From Lewinellaceae bacterium (GTDB lineage Bacteria; Bacteroidota; Bacteroidia; Chitinophagales; Saprospiraceae): 64,000 nucleotides of DNA. The stretch lies in assembly GCA_016712415.1 (NCBI GenBank), contig JADJRC010000001.1, positions 434,001-498,000 on the forward strand, read 5' to 3'. Below, piece after piece: positions 50,915 to 60,719 of this stretch. The stretch's first letter is position 1, and the number at the start of each line of letters is the position of its first letter. Below the pieces are notes generated by a model, which worked only from the letters and a program-made list of their open reading frames with translations, ran no database searches and was not told the origin of the DNA. The position numbers and the translations under genes were made by a program.

Positions 50915-53125
50915 ATGTCAGCAATTGCCACCGAACACGACGTTTTACTGGAGAGCCTCCACAAGCATTTTGGCTTCGACGCTTTTAAAGCCGAACAACG
51001 CGCTATCATACAAAGTCTGTTAGATCGAAAAGATACTTTTGTCATCATGCCTACCGGGGGCGGTAAAAGCCTCTGCTACCAGCTCCCCGCGCTGATGCTG
51101 CCCGGCACCGCCATCATCATCAGTCCGCTCATCGCGCTGATGAAAAACCAGGTAGACAGCATCCGCGGCTACTCCGACGAAGACGAAGTAGCGCACTTTC
51201 TCAACTCCTCGCTCACCAAGGCACAAATGAAAAAGGTGAAGCAGGACATCACCGACGGCCGGACCAAACTGCTGTTCGTCGCGCCGGAGACGCTCACCAA
51301 GGAAGAGAACATCGAGTTTTTCCAGAACTCCAATATTTCGTTTGTGGCTGTCGACGAGGCCCACTGTATCTCCGAATGGGGCCACGACTTCCGCCCGGAG
51401 TATCGCCGCATCCGCGTTATGCTCGACGCCGTCGCCCGCGAGGTGCCTATCATGGCCCTGACCGCCACGGCTACTCCAAAAGTGCAGCAGGACATCCTGA
51501 AAAACCTCGATATGTCGGCGGAGAACACCTTTATCTCCTCCTTCAACCGCGACAACCTGTTCTACGAGATTCGCCCGAAGATCAAGAAGGATCAGACCGT
51601 CAAGCAGATCATTCAACTGATCAAGGAAGAATTCCGCAACGAATCGGGCATCATTTACGTCCAGAATCGCAAAACTGCGGAAGACCTGGCCGAAATGCTC
51701 GCCGTCAACGATATCAAGGCCGCCCCGTATCACGCCGGCCTCGACCCCAAAACCCGTTCTGCCACGCAGGATGCCTTCCTCATGGAAGACATCGACGTCA
51801 TCTGCGCCACCATCGCCTTCGGTATGGGCATCGACAAACCGGACGTGCGTTTCGTGATCCACTACGACATGCCGAAATCCATCGAGAACTACTACCAGGA
51901 GACCGGCCGCGCCGGTCGCGACGGACTTGCGGGAAAATGTGTGGCGTTTTACAACTACCAGGATATTCTGCGGCTCGAAAAGTTCCTGCGCGACAAACCC
52001 GTCGCCGAGCGCGAGATGGGCGCACAACTCATGCAGGAGGTTGTCGCCTACGCCGAAACCGCTTCCTGCCGCCGCCGCTTCCTGCTCCACTACTTCGGCG
52101 AGCAGTACCATGAAGACGACTGCCACAAGATGTGCGACAACTGCAAAAACCCCAAGGAAAAGATGGAGGTGCAGCAGGAGGTCATCAACGTCATCCAGTG
52201 TATTCTCAACCTGAATGAGAACTACCTGATGAAAACGGTGATGGACTTCCTGCTCGGTCGCGAGACGAAGGAGATGAAGGATTTCCGCTTCAGCGAAATG
52301 GAAAACTTCGGCATCGGCGAAGACAGAGATGAGAACTTCTGGAGTTCCATTTTCCGCCATGCCATGATCAACAACCTGATCTACAAGGAAATCGAACAGT
52401 TCGGCCTGCTGAAAGTATCGGAGGCCGGCCACGCCTACCTCAAGAACCCCCATCCGATCTCCATCACGATCAACCACGACTACGACGACAGCGAATACGA
52501 CTTCGACGACGAAAAGGGCGGAACGGCAGTGCTCGACGAGACCCTGATGAATATGCTCAAGGATCTGCGCAGGAGCATCGCCAAGAAACACAACCTGCCG
52601 CCCTACATCATTTTCCAGGACCCCTCCCTGGAGGAAATGGCGACCCAGTACCCCATGTCGATGGAAGATATGTCCAAGATCGTCGGCGTATCACTCGGCA
52701 AGGCACAGAAATATGCGCAACCCTTCCTCGAACTCATCAGGCAATACTGCGAGCAGAACGAGATTGAGCGCCCCATGGACATCACGATCAAAACGGTGGC
52801 CAACAAGTCGAAAATGAAGGTGAGCATCATCACTTCTATCGACCGGAAAATACCGCTTGAAGACATCGCCAAGTCCAACGACCTGAGCATGGCCGAACTC
52901 CTGGAAGAACTCGACGGCATCGTCAATTCCGGCACCAAACTGAACATCGATTACTACCTGAACAAGATAGTAGACGAGTATGTGCGCGAAACGGTTATAG
53001 AGTACTTCAAGGAAGCAGATACTGACGACGTGAAACTGGCCTATCAGGAACTGAAAGACGACGAGATCACCTGGGAAGAGATCCAGTTGATGCGCCTGAA
53101 GTTTTTGAGCGATTACGCGAACTGA
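50915..53125 (+). CDS. recQ: ATP-dependent DNA helicase RecQ
   Basis: A 736-residue RecQ helicase. Walker A is PTGGGKSLCYQLPA near residue 47, motif II is VDEAHCISEWGHDFRPEYR, and later motifs include ALTATATPKVQQDI and YYQETGRAGRDG. The zinc-binding part (ASCRRRFLLHYFGE, then DDCHKMCDNCKNP) is complete, followed by a winged-helix domain, an HRDC-like domain (LRRSIAKKHNLPPYIIFQD) and a C-terminal helical extension. It unwinds recombination and fork intermediates. The long structured leader is unusual for this gene. A second palindromic repeat begins 15 bases past its stop. Confidence 0.96.
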   Translation: MSAIATEHDVLLESLHKHFGFDAFKAEQRAIIQSLLDRKDTFVIMPTGGGKSLCYQLPALMLPGTAIIISPLIALMKNQVDSIRGYSDEDEVAHFLNSSLTKAQMKKVKQDITDGRTKLLFVAPETLTKEENIEFFQNSNISFVAVDEAHCISEWGHDFRPEYRRIRVMLDAVAREVPIMALTATATPKVQQDILKNLDMSAENTFISSFNRDNLFYEIRPKIKKDQTVKQIIQLIKEEFRNESGIIYVQNRKTAEDLAEMLAVNDIKAAPYHAGLDPKTRSATQDAFLMEDIDVICATIAFGMGIDKPDVRFVIHYDMPKSIENYYQETGRAGRDGLAGKCVAFYNYQDILRLEKFLRDKPVAEREMGAQLMQEVVAYAETASCRRRFLLHYFGEQYHEDDCHKMCDNCKNPKEKMEVQQEVINVIQCILNLNENYLMKTVMDFLLGRETKEMKDFRFSEMENFGIGEDRDENFWSSIFRHAMINNLIYKEIEQFGLLKVSEAGHAYLKNPHPISITINHDYDDSEYDFDDEKGGTAVLDETLMNMLKDLRRSIAKKHNLPPYIIFQDPSLEEMATQYPMSMEDMSKIVGVSLGKAQKYAQPFLELIRQYCEQNEIERPMDITIKTVANKSKMKVSIITSIDRKIPLEDIAKSNDLSMAELLEELDGIVNSGTKLNIDYYLNKIVDEYVRETVIEYFKEADTDDVKLAYQELKDDEITWEEIQLMRLKFLSDYAN

Positions 53126-53139
53126 TCGGTCCGAATTTG

Positions 53140-53237
53140 TTTCCCGTAGATTGCCGCAGAAAAACCTCGCAGAAAAGCGCAGAAAGTCTTCCAGTCTGCG
53201 GGAATCTGCGCGGTTTTTCTGCGCTTTTCTGCGGGAA
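53140..53237. repeat. Long palindromic repeat, copy 2
   Basis: Related to the element at 42766-42864 by position-for-position similarity of both arms (TTTCCCGTAGATTGCCGCAG on the left; TTTTTCTGCGC and TTTTCTGCGGGAA on the right) and by the CGCAGA/TCTGCG inner words. Its arms match each other at roughly 20 of 25 positions. It lies between the convergent recQ and M28 peptidase genes, the same kind of site as copy 1. Confidence 0.8.
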
Positions 53238-53243
53238 CTCTAT

Positions 53244-54977
53244 CTAATAAGCAAACACCATCTGCTTTGAATCCACAGGGCGGCCATCCACAAACAGCGC
53301 ATAGGCAAACGTGCCGAGCACGCCGTATCCATGCGTGTAAAGCGTTTCATTCAGCCCTTCCTTGAGCGCCACCGGCAACTGCGCGATCACCCTTCCCTGC
53401 ATGTCGGTAATTTGTATCTCTGCTTTGCCGTAATCCGGCACTTCGTTGATCCAGAATGATATCCAGGTCGCTTCGTCGAAGGGGTTGGGACGGTTCTGCA
53501 GCAACCGGATGTTTGGTTCCTGCGCCGCACCGGGTTCGCCGGCCGAGACAACCGGGGCAATGATCCGCTCCCGTGTGAACAGGCTTTCGGCATCCTGGTC
53601 GTCTACACTTGCCACGCTCAGTATGATGGGTCCGAGTGGATTCGTGGCAAACACCCCTGTCGTTGAACCTGTGAGGGTAAACACCGTATCCCAGTCGTTC
53701 GTCGTGCTTCGGATGGCCACGCGGTAGGTGCCCACATTGGCCGGATCGATGATGTTCACGGTCAGTTGATCGCCGCTACGGGCGCCGGTAAAATCGGTGG
53801 GTACAGGCACATTGCGGGCTGCAATAGCGGCTGCGTTGCCGTTGATCACGGCATTGCGGGCCAGGTAGTTGAAGTCAACAAAAAAGGAATCCACTACTCC
53901 ATCCATGTCGGTATCCACGCCAAGCACATCGTCGGAGGTATGCTGGCGGTCGGAGTAGCCGGGAGTAACAGATGCGTCGCCGTGCTCGTTGGCGGCGGTA
54001 AAGCGCATGGCCGGGTAGTTCCGCTGCCGGAAAGGGATGTGGTCGCCACCGCGGTTCGTCCGGTCTTCAGGCGTCATAATACGCACATCCATGGGCACAG
54101 CCACCTGCGACAACAGGTTTTCCCGGTATTCCAGTTTGATAAAACGCGCGAGTTGTTTGTGTGGTGAATTGTAGCCGCCCGCCGAGAACAACCGCACGCC
54201 CGTGGAATCAACGTCGTTCAGCCCCGGACAGGAGGGCGGCGAAGAGGTTTTGCCGCAGATGATGCCGCCGATCACGTCGTTGTTCAGCACGGCGCGCAGG
54301 GGCATATTGTTGTTCTGGATGTATTCGGCGAAGGCATTGGCGCCGAGCAGTCCCTGCTCTTCCGCAGTCGTCACCAGGAATACGATCGTATTTTCAAACG
54401 TATATTTTGCCATGACGCGGGCCAGTTCCATCACGAGCGCTGTACCGGTAGCGTTGTCTTCGACGCCCTGCGCCAGACAGGTCACCTTGCACAGGGTATC
54501 GCAGCGGCTGTCGATATGCCCTTCAATGAGCACGATGCCGTGTTCGGCAGCATTCGAACCCGGCAGCACCGCCATGATATTGCGATGCTGTCCCATACCA
54601 CATATATCCTGGTCAAACTGCAGATAGGATACCACGTGCCGGTTTTCGTTGCCGGCACTGAACGCCTCGAACTTTTCATGTACCCAGCTTCTGGCGGCGC
54701 CAATACCCTCTGTGGCTGACACCGTATCGGAGCCCGAGTTGCGCGTACCGAATTCGCTCAGCCGGATAATATACGACTTGAGGCTGTCCGCCGAAACACT
54801 GACGTTCAGGTCGGCGGCGATGGCAAGCGGGTCGGTCACGACCGTGGTGGCCGCGTAGTCGGCGGGGTCATAATTTCCCGACAATACCAGTTCTGCTACA
54901 GGGTTGGTCGTCAGGATATTCATTTGGGCGGTGGCCAAAAACGGGGTAAACAGTGCAAGTGCGAGCAGTCGAATCAT
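53244..54977 (-). CDS. Secreted M28 family metallopeptidase with T9SS tail
   Basis: A 577-residue protein with a short signal peptide (MIRLLALALFTPFLATA). The M28 zinc site is recognisable in order: EGHIDSRCDT, GVEDNATGTALVMELAR, TTAEEQGLLGA, LNNDVIGG and a later RFTAANEHGD. This gives an aminopeptidase-type di-zinc exopeptidase. The C-terminal region (LLQNRPNPFDEATWISFW, then ITDMQGRVIAQLPV) is a T9SS sorting domain. A TACTTTTG box (55002-55009) with TTG 17 bases further upstream is a credible promoter. It would feed on extracellular peptides. Confidence 0.9.
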   Translation of the reverse strand: MIRLLALALFTPFLATAQMNILTTNPVAELVLSGNYDPADYAATTVVTDPLAIAADLNVSVSADSLKSYIIRLSEFGTRNSGSDTVSATEGIGAARSWVHEKFEAFSAGNENRHVVSYLQFDQDICGMGQHRNIMAVLPGSNAAEHGIVLIEGHIDSRCDTLCKVTCLAQGVEDNATGTALVMELARVMAKYTFENTIVFLVTTAEEQGLLGANAFAEYIQNNNMPLRAVLNNDVIGGIICGKTSSPPSCPGLNDVDSTGVRLFSAGGYNSPHKQLARFIKLEYRENLLSQVAVPMDVRIMTPEDRTNRGGDHIPFRQRNYPAMRFTAANEHGDASVTPGYSDRQHTSDDVLGVDTDMDGVVDSFFVDFNYLARNAVINGNAAAIAARNVPVPTDFTGARSGDQLTVNIIDPANVGTYRVAIRSTTNDWDTVFTLTGSTTGVFATNPLGPIILSVASVDDQDAESLFTRERIIAPVVSAGEPGAAQEPNIRLLQNRPNPFDEATWISFWINEVPDYGKAEIQITDMQGRVIAQLPVALKEGLNETLYTHGYGVLGTFAYALFVDGRPVDSKQMVFAY

Positions 54978-55001
54978 GATTCCAATTGTCGTTTATTTTG
55001 A

Positions 55002-55009
55002 CAAAAGTA
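55002..55009 (-). promoter_or_regulatory. -7 box TACTTTTG for the M28 peptidase gene
   Basis: An exact TAnnTTTG match on the minus strand 25 bases before the start codon, with TTG 17 bases further upstream. Confidence 0.6.
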
Positions 55010-55249
55010 ATCAATGCAGATAGAGGCAAGTGCTCGTTTTGGCCAAAAAGGGATGTTTCAGCAGTGAAAGTCTCCGGTAGCATGAACTGTTAATAGCCCG
55101 GGCAGGTTGGCAGGTAGCCGGCTGCAGCAGGACCCGTATTCATCCATCTGTCGGATAATCAACCCCAAACCCGGGTACACGCACAAAAAAAGGCGACATG
55201 GCCGGTCTGCGGTGAAAGTGAAAAATCATCTAATTTCCACTTCGCTACG

Positions 55250-55257
55250 TACATTTG
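55250..55257 (+). promoter_or_regulatory. -7 box TACATTTG for the OmpH-like/GNAT operon
   Basis: An exact TAnnTTTG match 45 bases before the ATG at 55303. No TTG is visible at the usual -33 distance. Confidence 0.5.
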
Positions 55258-55302
55258 CCCTCCTTTTCAACCGGAATATTCGTTTTATCACACCATTCAA
55301 GC

Positions 55303-55896
55303 ATGAAAAATCTGCCCATCATCCTCAATATCATCCTCTTTTTACTCGTAGGTCATTTATACTACCTGAACCTGAAAAAGCCTCAATCCACTGAACAACA
55401 AACTATTGCGCCTGCTCCTTCTGTATCGGGCGGGGTGAAGATCGCCTACGTGAACGGCGATACGCTCGACGCACAATACGAATGGCTGAAGCAGCAGAAA
55501 GATGCCATTCAGCAGCGTGTCCGGACGGCAGAGAGCAACCTGGTCGCCAAACAGGAGGCCCTCATGCGCGACGCCAATGCCCTGCAGGAAAAATTCCAGA
55601 CGGGCACCATGACCCAGGCCGACGCCGAAAAACAACAGGCCGCACTGATGCAACGGAGCCAGCGCCTGCAGGAGGAAGAGGAGCGTCTGCGCAAATCGCT
55701 GGCCGAAGACCAGAAAAAAGCATTCAACGACCTGTATGCCAACGTTGAAGCCAAACTCAAAACGCTTTCCGGCCAGATCGGATACGATTATATCCTTTCC
55801 TATTCGCGCGGCGGCCAGATCCTGCTGGCCAACGACAGCCTCGACATCACCCGCCAGGTGCTGGAACTGCTGAATGCGAAGGAGGAGAAAAAATAA
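55303..55896 (+). CDS. OmpH/Skp-like periplasmic chaperone
   Basis: A 197-residue protein with an N-terminal membrane segment (LPIILNIILFLLVGHLYYL) and a long helical hairpin rich in Gln, Glu and Lys (AIQQRVRTAESNLVAKQEAL, then MQRSQRLQEEEERLRKSLA) typical of the OmpH/Skp family. The short head motif KIAYVNGDTLDAQYEWL is family-like. Skp holds unfolded outer-membrane proteins. The anchor may not be cleaved, as no AXA site is obvious. Its stop overlaps the next start by one base (TAATG). Confidence 0.85.
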   Translation: MKNLPIILNIILFLLVGHLYYLNLKKPQSTEQQTIAPAPSVSGGVKIAYVNGDTLDAQYEWLKQQKDAIQQRVRTAESNLVAKQEALMRDANALQEKFQTGTMTQADAEKQQAALMQRSQRLQEEEERLRKSLAEDQKKAFNDLYANVEAKLKTLSGQIGYDYILSYSRGGQILLANDSLDITRQVLELLNAKEEKK

Positions 55897-56396
55897 TGTC
55901 CAGGCATATCACACTCCAACAGGCAACACCCGGCGATATTCCACTCATCAGGCGACTGGCACAGCGTATATGGCTGGCGCATTATCCTTCCGTCATCGGC
56001 GAGCAACAGGTGGCGTACATGCTCGATAAAATATACAGCCTGGAAGCGCTACAGCGCCAGATGGAGGCGGAAGGACAAATGTTCAGACTGGTCATGGAGG
56101 CCGACTCTGTGCTCGGCTTTATTTCCGTCAGCGATAAAGGGGAAGGCAATTATTTCCTGAACAAGTTCTACCTCGACAACGACCAGCGGGGAAAAGGGCT
56201 CGGGAAAGCCGTTTTTGAGCGCATCCTGGACTACTACCCCGGCCTCCGCACCATGCGCCTGACCGTCAACCGGCAGAACTATAAAAGCATCAATTTCTAT
56301 TTCAAAATCGGCTTTACCATCGAAAAATGCCTGGACATCCCCATCGGCGACGGCTACGAAATGAACGATTTCCAGATGGTGTTTTTCAAGCCGTGA
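55896..56396 (+). CDS. GNAT N-acetyltransferase
   Basis: A 166-residue acetyltransferase. The acetyl-CoA loop is DNDQRGKGLGKAVFERILDY, followed by MRLTVNRQNYKSINFYFKIG, both typical of GNAT enzymes. It starts on the last base of the OmpH-like stop codon, so the two are translationally coupled, though a joint function is not obvious. The substrate is unknown. Confidence 0.88.
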   Translation: MSRHITLQQATPGDIPLIRRLAQRIWLAHYPSVIGEQQVAYMLDKIYSLEALQRQMEAEGQMFRLVMEADSVLGFISVSDKGEGNYFLNKFYLDNDQRGKGLGKAVFERILDYYPGLRTMRLTVNRQNYKSINFYFKIGFTIEKCLDIPIGDGYEMNDFQMVFFKP

Positions 56397-56471
56397 ATCC
56401 TGGACTTTGGATAGGGCGTTTTTGTCAAAAAAGGTTCGGGCATATCTTCTATAAGAATTGATTTAGCCCCT

Positions 56472-57682
56472 TCATTCCACCTTAAAAACCTTCCCCGCCC
56501 GCGCGACCCGTCCTTCGCTCCAAATCTCGTAAAAATACATCCCGTCCGGCAATGCCCGCACGTCGAGTTCGGTGCAGGCGCTTTGCGGGTCGAATATTTC
56601 TTCGAGCGCCATGCGCCCGGTCACGTCGAACAGCCGGACGCGGTCAATTGACATGCACCGAAAGTAGTCCCGATGGGATCTTGAAAACCGTCCCACTCTG
56701 CCACGATTTGTTGTGAAGTACTAATGTCTGACGCCCAAAGATCGAATTGGAAAACATATAATGAGGTTGTGATATATAAATAACGGCTGTTGGGAGACAC
56801 GGCACACCAAGTCGTCACAGGGTCAGGGTAATTCTTATAGTCTACATGAATAGTATCATAAGCTGTAAAAGAGCCTGTAGAGCGATTAAAGTCATATACT
56901 TTAATGGCTTTTTGGGGATTAGTGCGGAACATTTTCGCGCCATCCGGTGAAAAAACCATTTGGATTCCACCGGATGCATTAGTGGGTGGCGCAGTTCCAA
57001 TGGTTTGCTCCAATGTATCCACTATGCCGTCTTTTGTGAAAAGGAAAATATAAAATGTGTTGCTGTGATCTTTGGGAGTGACGAGCCACCAGTCCTTTCC
57101 ATTAGCATGTTTAACAGCAGTCATTTCTCCATAAGAAATATTTCCATCCATAATTTCTATATTTTTGGCAACTACTTTTCCTTTACCGTTATTTTTACTC
57201 ATGTCTACTTTAGAGTAAAAAAGCTTATCAATTTTAATATCAAAAGGATTGTTGATAATAACCGTCCTTTTATGAAATAAATAATAAAGGTTGTTAGAAT
57301 CAGGTACTGGGAGTATTATAGTGCTTTGATACCCTGCTGTATACCCGTCATTTTCCTGGTCGCATTTTAATTGATGCACATAACCGGGGTTAATTGTTTC
57401 GCCATTTTCCAGGATTGTGTCATCAGCGCCTGCGATATCGCAGCCATTTGTATAAAACATCAAATTTCCTGCTGTGTCGCAAATGCTCGAATTGCACACG
57501 AACATATTCTGTTCACGATAGTTGTAATATACCTTAGGCGGGGTAAAATTGAAATCAATTGTTGAGCCGCCTCGCGTAGTGTCTGTTAGACTGTTATCAT
57601 CTCCTGTAACCCACACATAATCGTGTTTCTGGGCAAAAAGGATTTGAGGCAACAGCAAAAGAGCAAACAGGATATTTTTCAT
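56472..57682 (-). pseudogene. Tandem secreted propeller gene, copy 4 (type B), internally deleted
   Basis: The start is intact (MKNILFALLLLPQILFA from the ATG at 57682) and the first 345 residues are close to copy 2, ending FGACQL. There the sequence jumps from the point equivalent to base 59681 of copy 2 to about 59372, losing about 304 bp, and goes out of frame; the remaining sorting-domain codons (56472-56640) lie in another frame. Without the sorting domain the product would not be T9SS-exported. This is a structural deletion and not a single-base artefact. The start lies two bases after the stop position of copy 3. Confidence 0.85.
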
Positions 57683-57684
57683 AT

Positions 57685-59199
57685 TCATTCCACCTTAAAA
57701 CCTTTCCCGCCCGCGCGACCCGCCCTTCGCTCCAAATCTCGTAAAAATACATCCCGTCCGGCAATGCCCGCACGTCGAGTTCGGTGCAGGCGCTTTGCGG
57801 GTCGAATATTTCTTCGAGCGCCATGCGCCCGGTCACGTCGAACAGCCGGACGCGGGCCTGGCCGCCGAATTGCCGGTTGGGGACTATTTTCAGCGCCGCG
57901 CTCACCGGGTTGGGAAACACCGAAAACACCGGCAGCGGCGTCGGCGGCGCCTGTGTGCCGACGGTGGCTGTGCAAGGCACGCCGGGGTTGTCGATGGGGC
58001 CGAGGCGGTAGTTGGGGAAGGAGGGCATGGAAGATCCGCTGGGCGTGGGCAGAGGCAGGCCGCGCTGCTCCACATTGCAGGCAAGGCCGGGTTCGTCGGG
58101 GTTGTGGATGACGTGAAAATAACGGGTGTCGCCACCGGCCCTCACATATATTTTACAATCGGGGCCCAATTGGCACTGCCAGAACATGGTTGGAAATGGA
58201 TCGGCGAACCCGTCCCATTCCGCTACGACGGTTTGTGAAGCGCTGATGTCTGGCGCTTGCAAGTCTAATTGATACAAGTTCAGCCTCGCGCCTAAGTACA
58301 GAAATCTTCCATTAGGAGAGACGGCGCAGCCTATTTCGCCGATAATCGGCTGGTTTCCATAATCGTAGGAAATGGTGTCGAACTGGGTAATGACGCCGGC
58401 TTCCCTGTCGAAGGTGTAGACCATGATGGGACTGAAAGGATTGGTGCGGTAAATTTTGGAGCCGTCAGGCGAAAAAACGATCTGGCCGTAACCTTCACCC
58501 GCCGGCGCTGGCAGGATACCAATGGTTTGCTGAAAGGTATCTACAATGCCGTTTTTGGTAAATTTGAAGATGTAGAAAGTATTGCTGTTTCTTTTGGGGG
58601 TTACGAGCCACCAATCTTTTCCGTTAGCGTTTCGTACCGCGATTAATTCTCCAAAGCGCAAAGACTGTTCATTAACAATTGATTTTTCAACACTTTTCCC
58701 CCCATTATTTTTGATTCATGTCTATTACAGAATACATCAACTTGTCCGAAATGACATCAAAAGGGTTGTTATAAATTGTAAAACTTTTGTGAAATAGATA
58801 ATATATAGAATCGGATTCCGGAATGGCAAGATAAATGAATTTTGAATGCCTGATGCGTATCCATCATTATATTGATTGCACCATAAATTGTGAGGATATG
58901 CCCGGGTTTATTTCGTCTCCATTTTCCAAGATTTCATCATCTGCTCCCGCAATATCACAGCCGTTTGTATAAAAACAGAAATTTCCGGCGGTATCACAAA
59001 TACTTGAATTAGTAGTGAACAGATTCATCTTGCGGATAATTGTAATAGGCGTTTACTGGTTTTGATTAAAATCAATCGTGATGCCTCCGTGTGTAGTAAT
59101 GGCAGGATTGTTGTCATCTCCGGAAACCCACACATAATCATGTTTCTGGGCAAAAAGGATTTGAGGCAACAGCAAAAGAGCAAACAGGATATTTTTCAT
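57685..59199 (-). pseudogene. Tandem secreted propeller gene, copy 3 (type A), multiply frameshifted
   Basis: The start matches copy 1 but the first 540 bases contain several indels: a base missing from the T run near 59058-59064 brings an early stop, an extra base lies near 59037, and more lie towards 58690-58705. From 58661 onward the frame is clean (LIAVRNANGKDWWLVTPKRN, FSPDGSKIYRTN, AVSPNGRFLYLGAR). At the very end one A is missing from a run at 57697-57700, so the tail KVFKVE becomes KVLRWNE and reads into copy 4. The middle part is nearly identical to copy 1. Confidence 0.85.
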
Positions 59200-59201
59200 A
59201 T

Positions 59202-60717
59202 TCATTCCACCTTAAAAACCTTCCCCGCCCGCGCGACCCGCCCTTCGCTCCAAATCTCGTAAAAATACATCCCGTCCGGCAATGCCCGCACGTCGAGTTC
59301 GGTGCAGGCGCTTTGCGGGTCGAATATTTCTTCGAGCGCCATGCGCCCGGTCACGTCGAACAGCCGGACGCGGGCCTGGCCGCCGAACTGCCGGTTGGGG
59401 ACTATTTTCAGCGCCGCGCTCACCGGGTTGGGAAACACCGAAAACACCGGCAGCGGTGTCGGCGGCGCCTGTGTGCCGACGGTGGCGGTGCAGGGCACGC
59501 CGGGGTTGTCGATGGGGCCGAGGCGGTAGTTGGGGAAAAACGGCATTGATGCACCACTTGGTTTAGGTAAGATGAAACTATGTTGCGTTACATTGCTTGA
59601 AAGTCCCGGCTCATCAGGACTATTAATAACATGATAATACTTAGAATCAATCGTGACAATATAGATTTTACAGTCTGGCCCCAATTGACATGCACCGAAA
59701 GTAGTCCCGATGGGATCTTGAAAACCGTCCCACTCTGCCACGATTTGTTGTGAAGTACTAATGTCTGACGCCCAAAGATCGAATTGGAAAACATATAATG
59801 AAGTTGTGATATATAAATAACGGCTGTTGGGAGACACGGCACACCAAGTCGTCACAGGGTCAGGGTAATTCTTATAGTCTACATGAATAGTATCATAAGC
59901 TGTAAAAGAGCCTGTAGAGCGATTAAAGTAACCTTTAATGGCTCTTTGGGAAATAGTGCGGAACACTTTCGCGCCATCCGGTGAAAAAACCATTTGGATT
60001 CCACCGGATGCATTAGTGGGTGGCGCAGTTCCAATGGTTTGCTCCAATGTATCCACTATGCCGTCTTTTGTGAAAAGGAAAATATAAAATGTGTTGCTGT
60101 GATCTTTGGGAGTGACGAGCCACCAGTCCTTTCCATTAGCGTGTTTAACAGCAGTCATTTCTCCGAACGCAAGATAATCGCTCATGAGTTCAGTATTTTT
60201 TTCAATCACCTTGCCTTTCCCGGAATTAGCATTCATGTCAATTATTGAATAAAATAATTTATCCGTTTTTACGTCAAATGGATTAGAAGTAAAAATAATT
60301 CGCTTGTGAAATAAATAATAAAGGTTGTTAGAATCAGGTACTGGGAGTATTATAGTGCTTTGATACCCTGCTGTATACCCGTCATTTTCCTGGTCGCATT
60401 TTAATTGATGCACATAACCGGGGTTAATTGTTTCGCCATTTTCCAGGATTGTGTCATCAGCGCCTGCGATATCGCAGCCATTTGTATAAAACATCAAATT
60501 TCCTGCTGTGTCGCAAATGCTCGAATTGCACACGAACATATTCTGTTCACGATAGTTGTAATATACCTTAGGCAGGGGTAAAATTGAAATCAATTGTTGA
60601 GCCGCCTCGCGTAGTGTCTGTTAGACTGTTATCATCTCCTGTAACCCACACATAATCATGTTTCTGGGCAAAAAGGATTTGAGGCAACAGCAAAAGAGCA
60701 AACAGGATGTTTTTCAT
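59202..60717 (-). pseudogene. Tandem secreted propeller gene, copy 2 (type B), one frameshift
   Basis: About 504 residues if repaired. One extra base at about 60574 (GGCAGGGG where copy 4 has GGCGGGG on the plus strand) shifts the frame 48 codons after the start. The rest is open: YYNYREQNMFVCNSSICDTA, then NGKDWWLVTPKDHSNTFYIF, FSPDGAKVFRT, and a complete T9SS tail (LPVFSVFPNPVSAALKIVPN, then VRALPDGMYFYEIWSEGR). Start and stop positions of adjacent copies are separated by only two bases. A sequencing error is possible because the rest is intact. Confidence 0.82.
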
Positions 60718-60719
60718 AT

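Larger units (their letters stand above)
54978..55302. other. Divergent promoter region between the M28 and OmpH-like genes
   Basis: No gene is seen in these 325 bases. It holds a minus-strand -7 box at 55002-55009 and a plus-strand one at 55250-55257; the remainder shows no repeat or convincing hairpin. Confidence 0.65.

Noticed and set aside
51020..52591. A 523-codon open frame antisense to recQ
   Set aside because: It is the reverse reading of a strongly conserved helicase and its valine- and histidine-rich product resembles no family.
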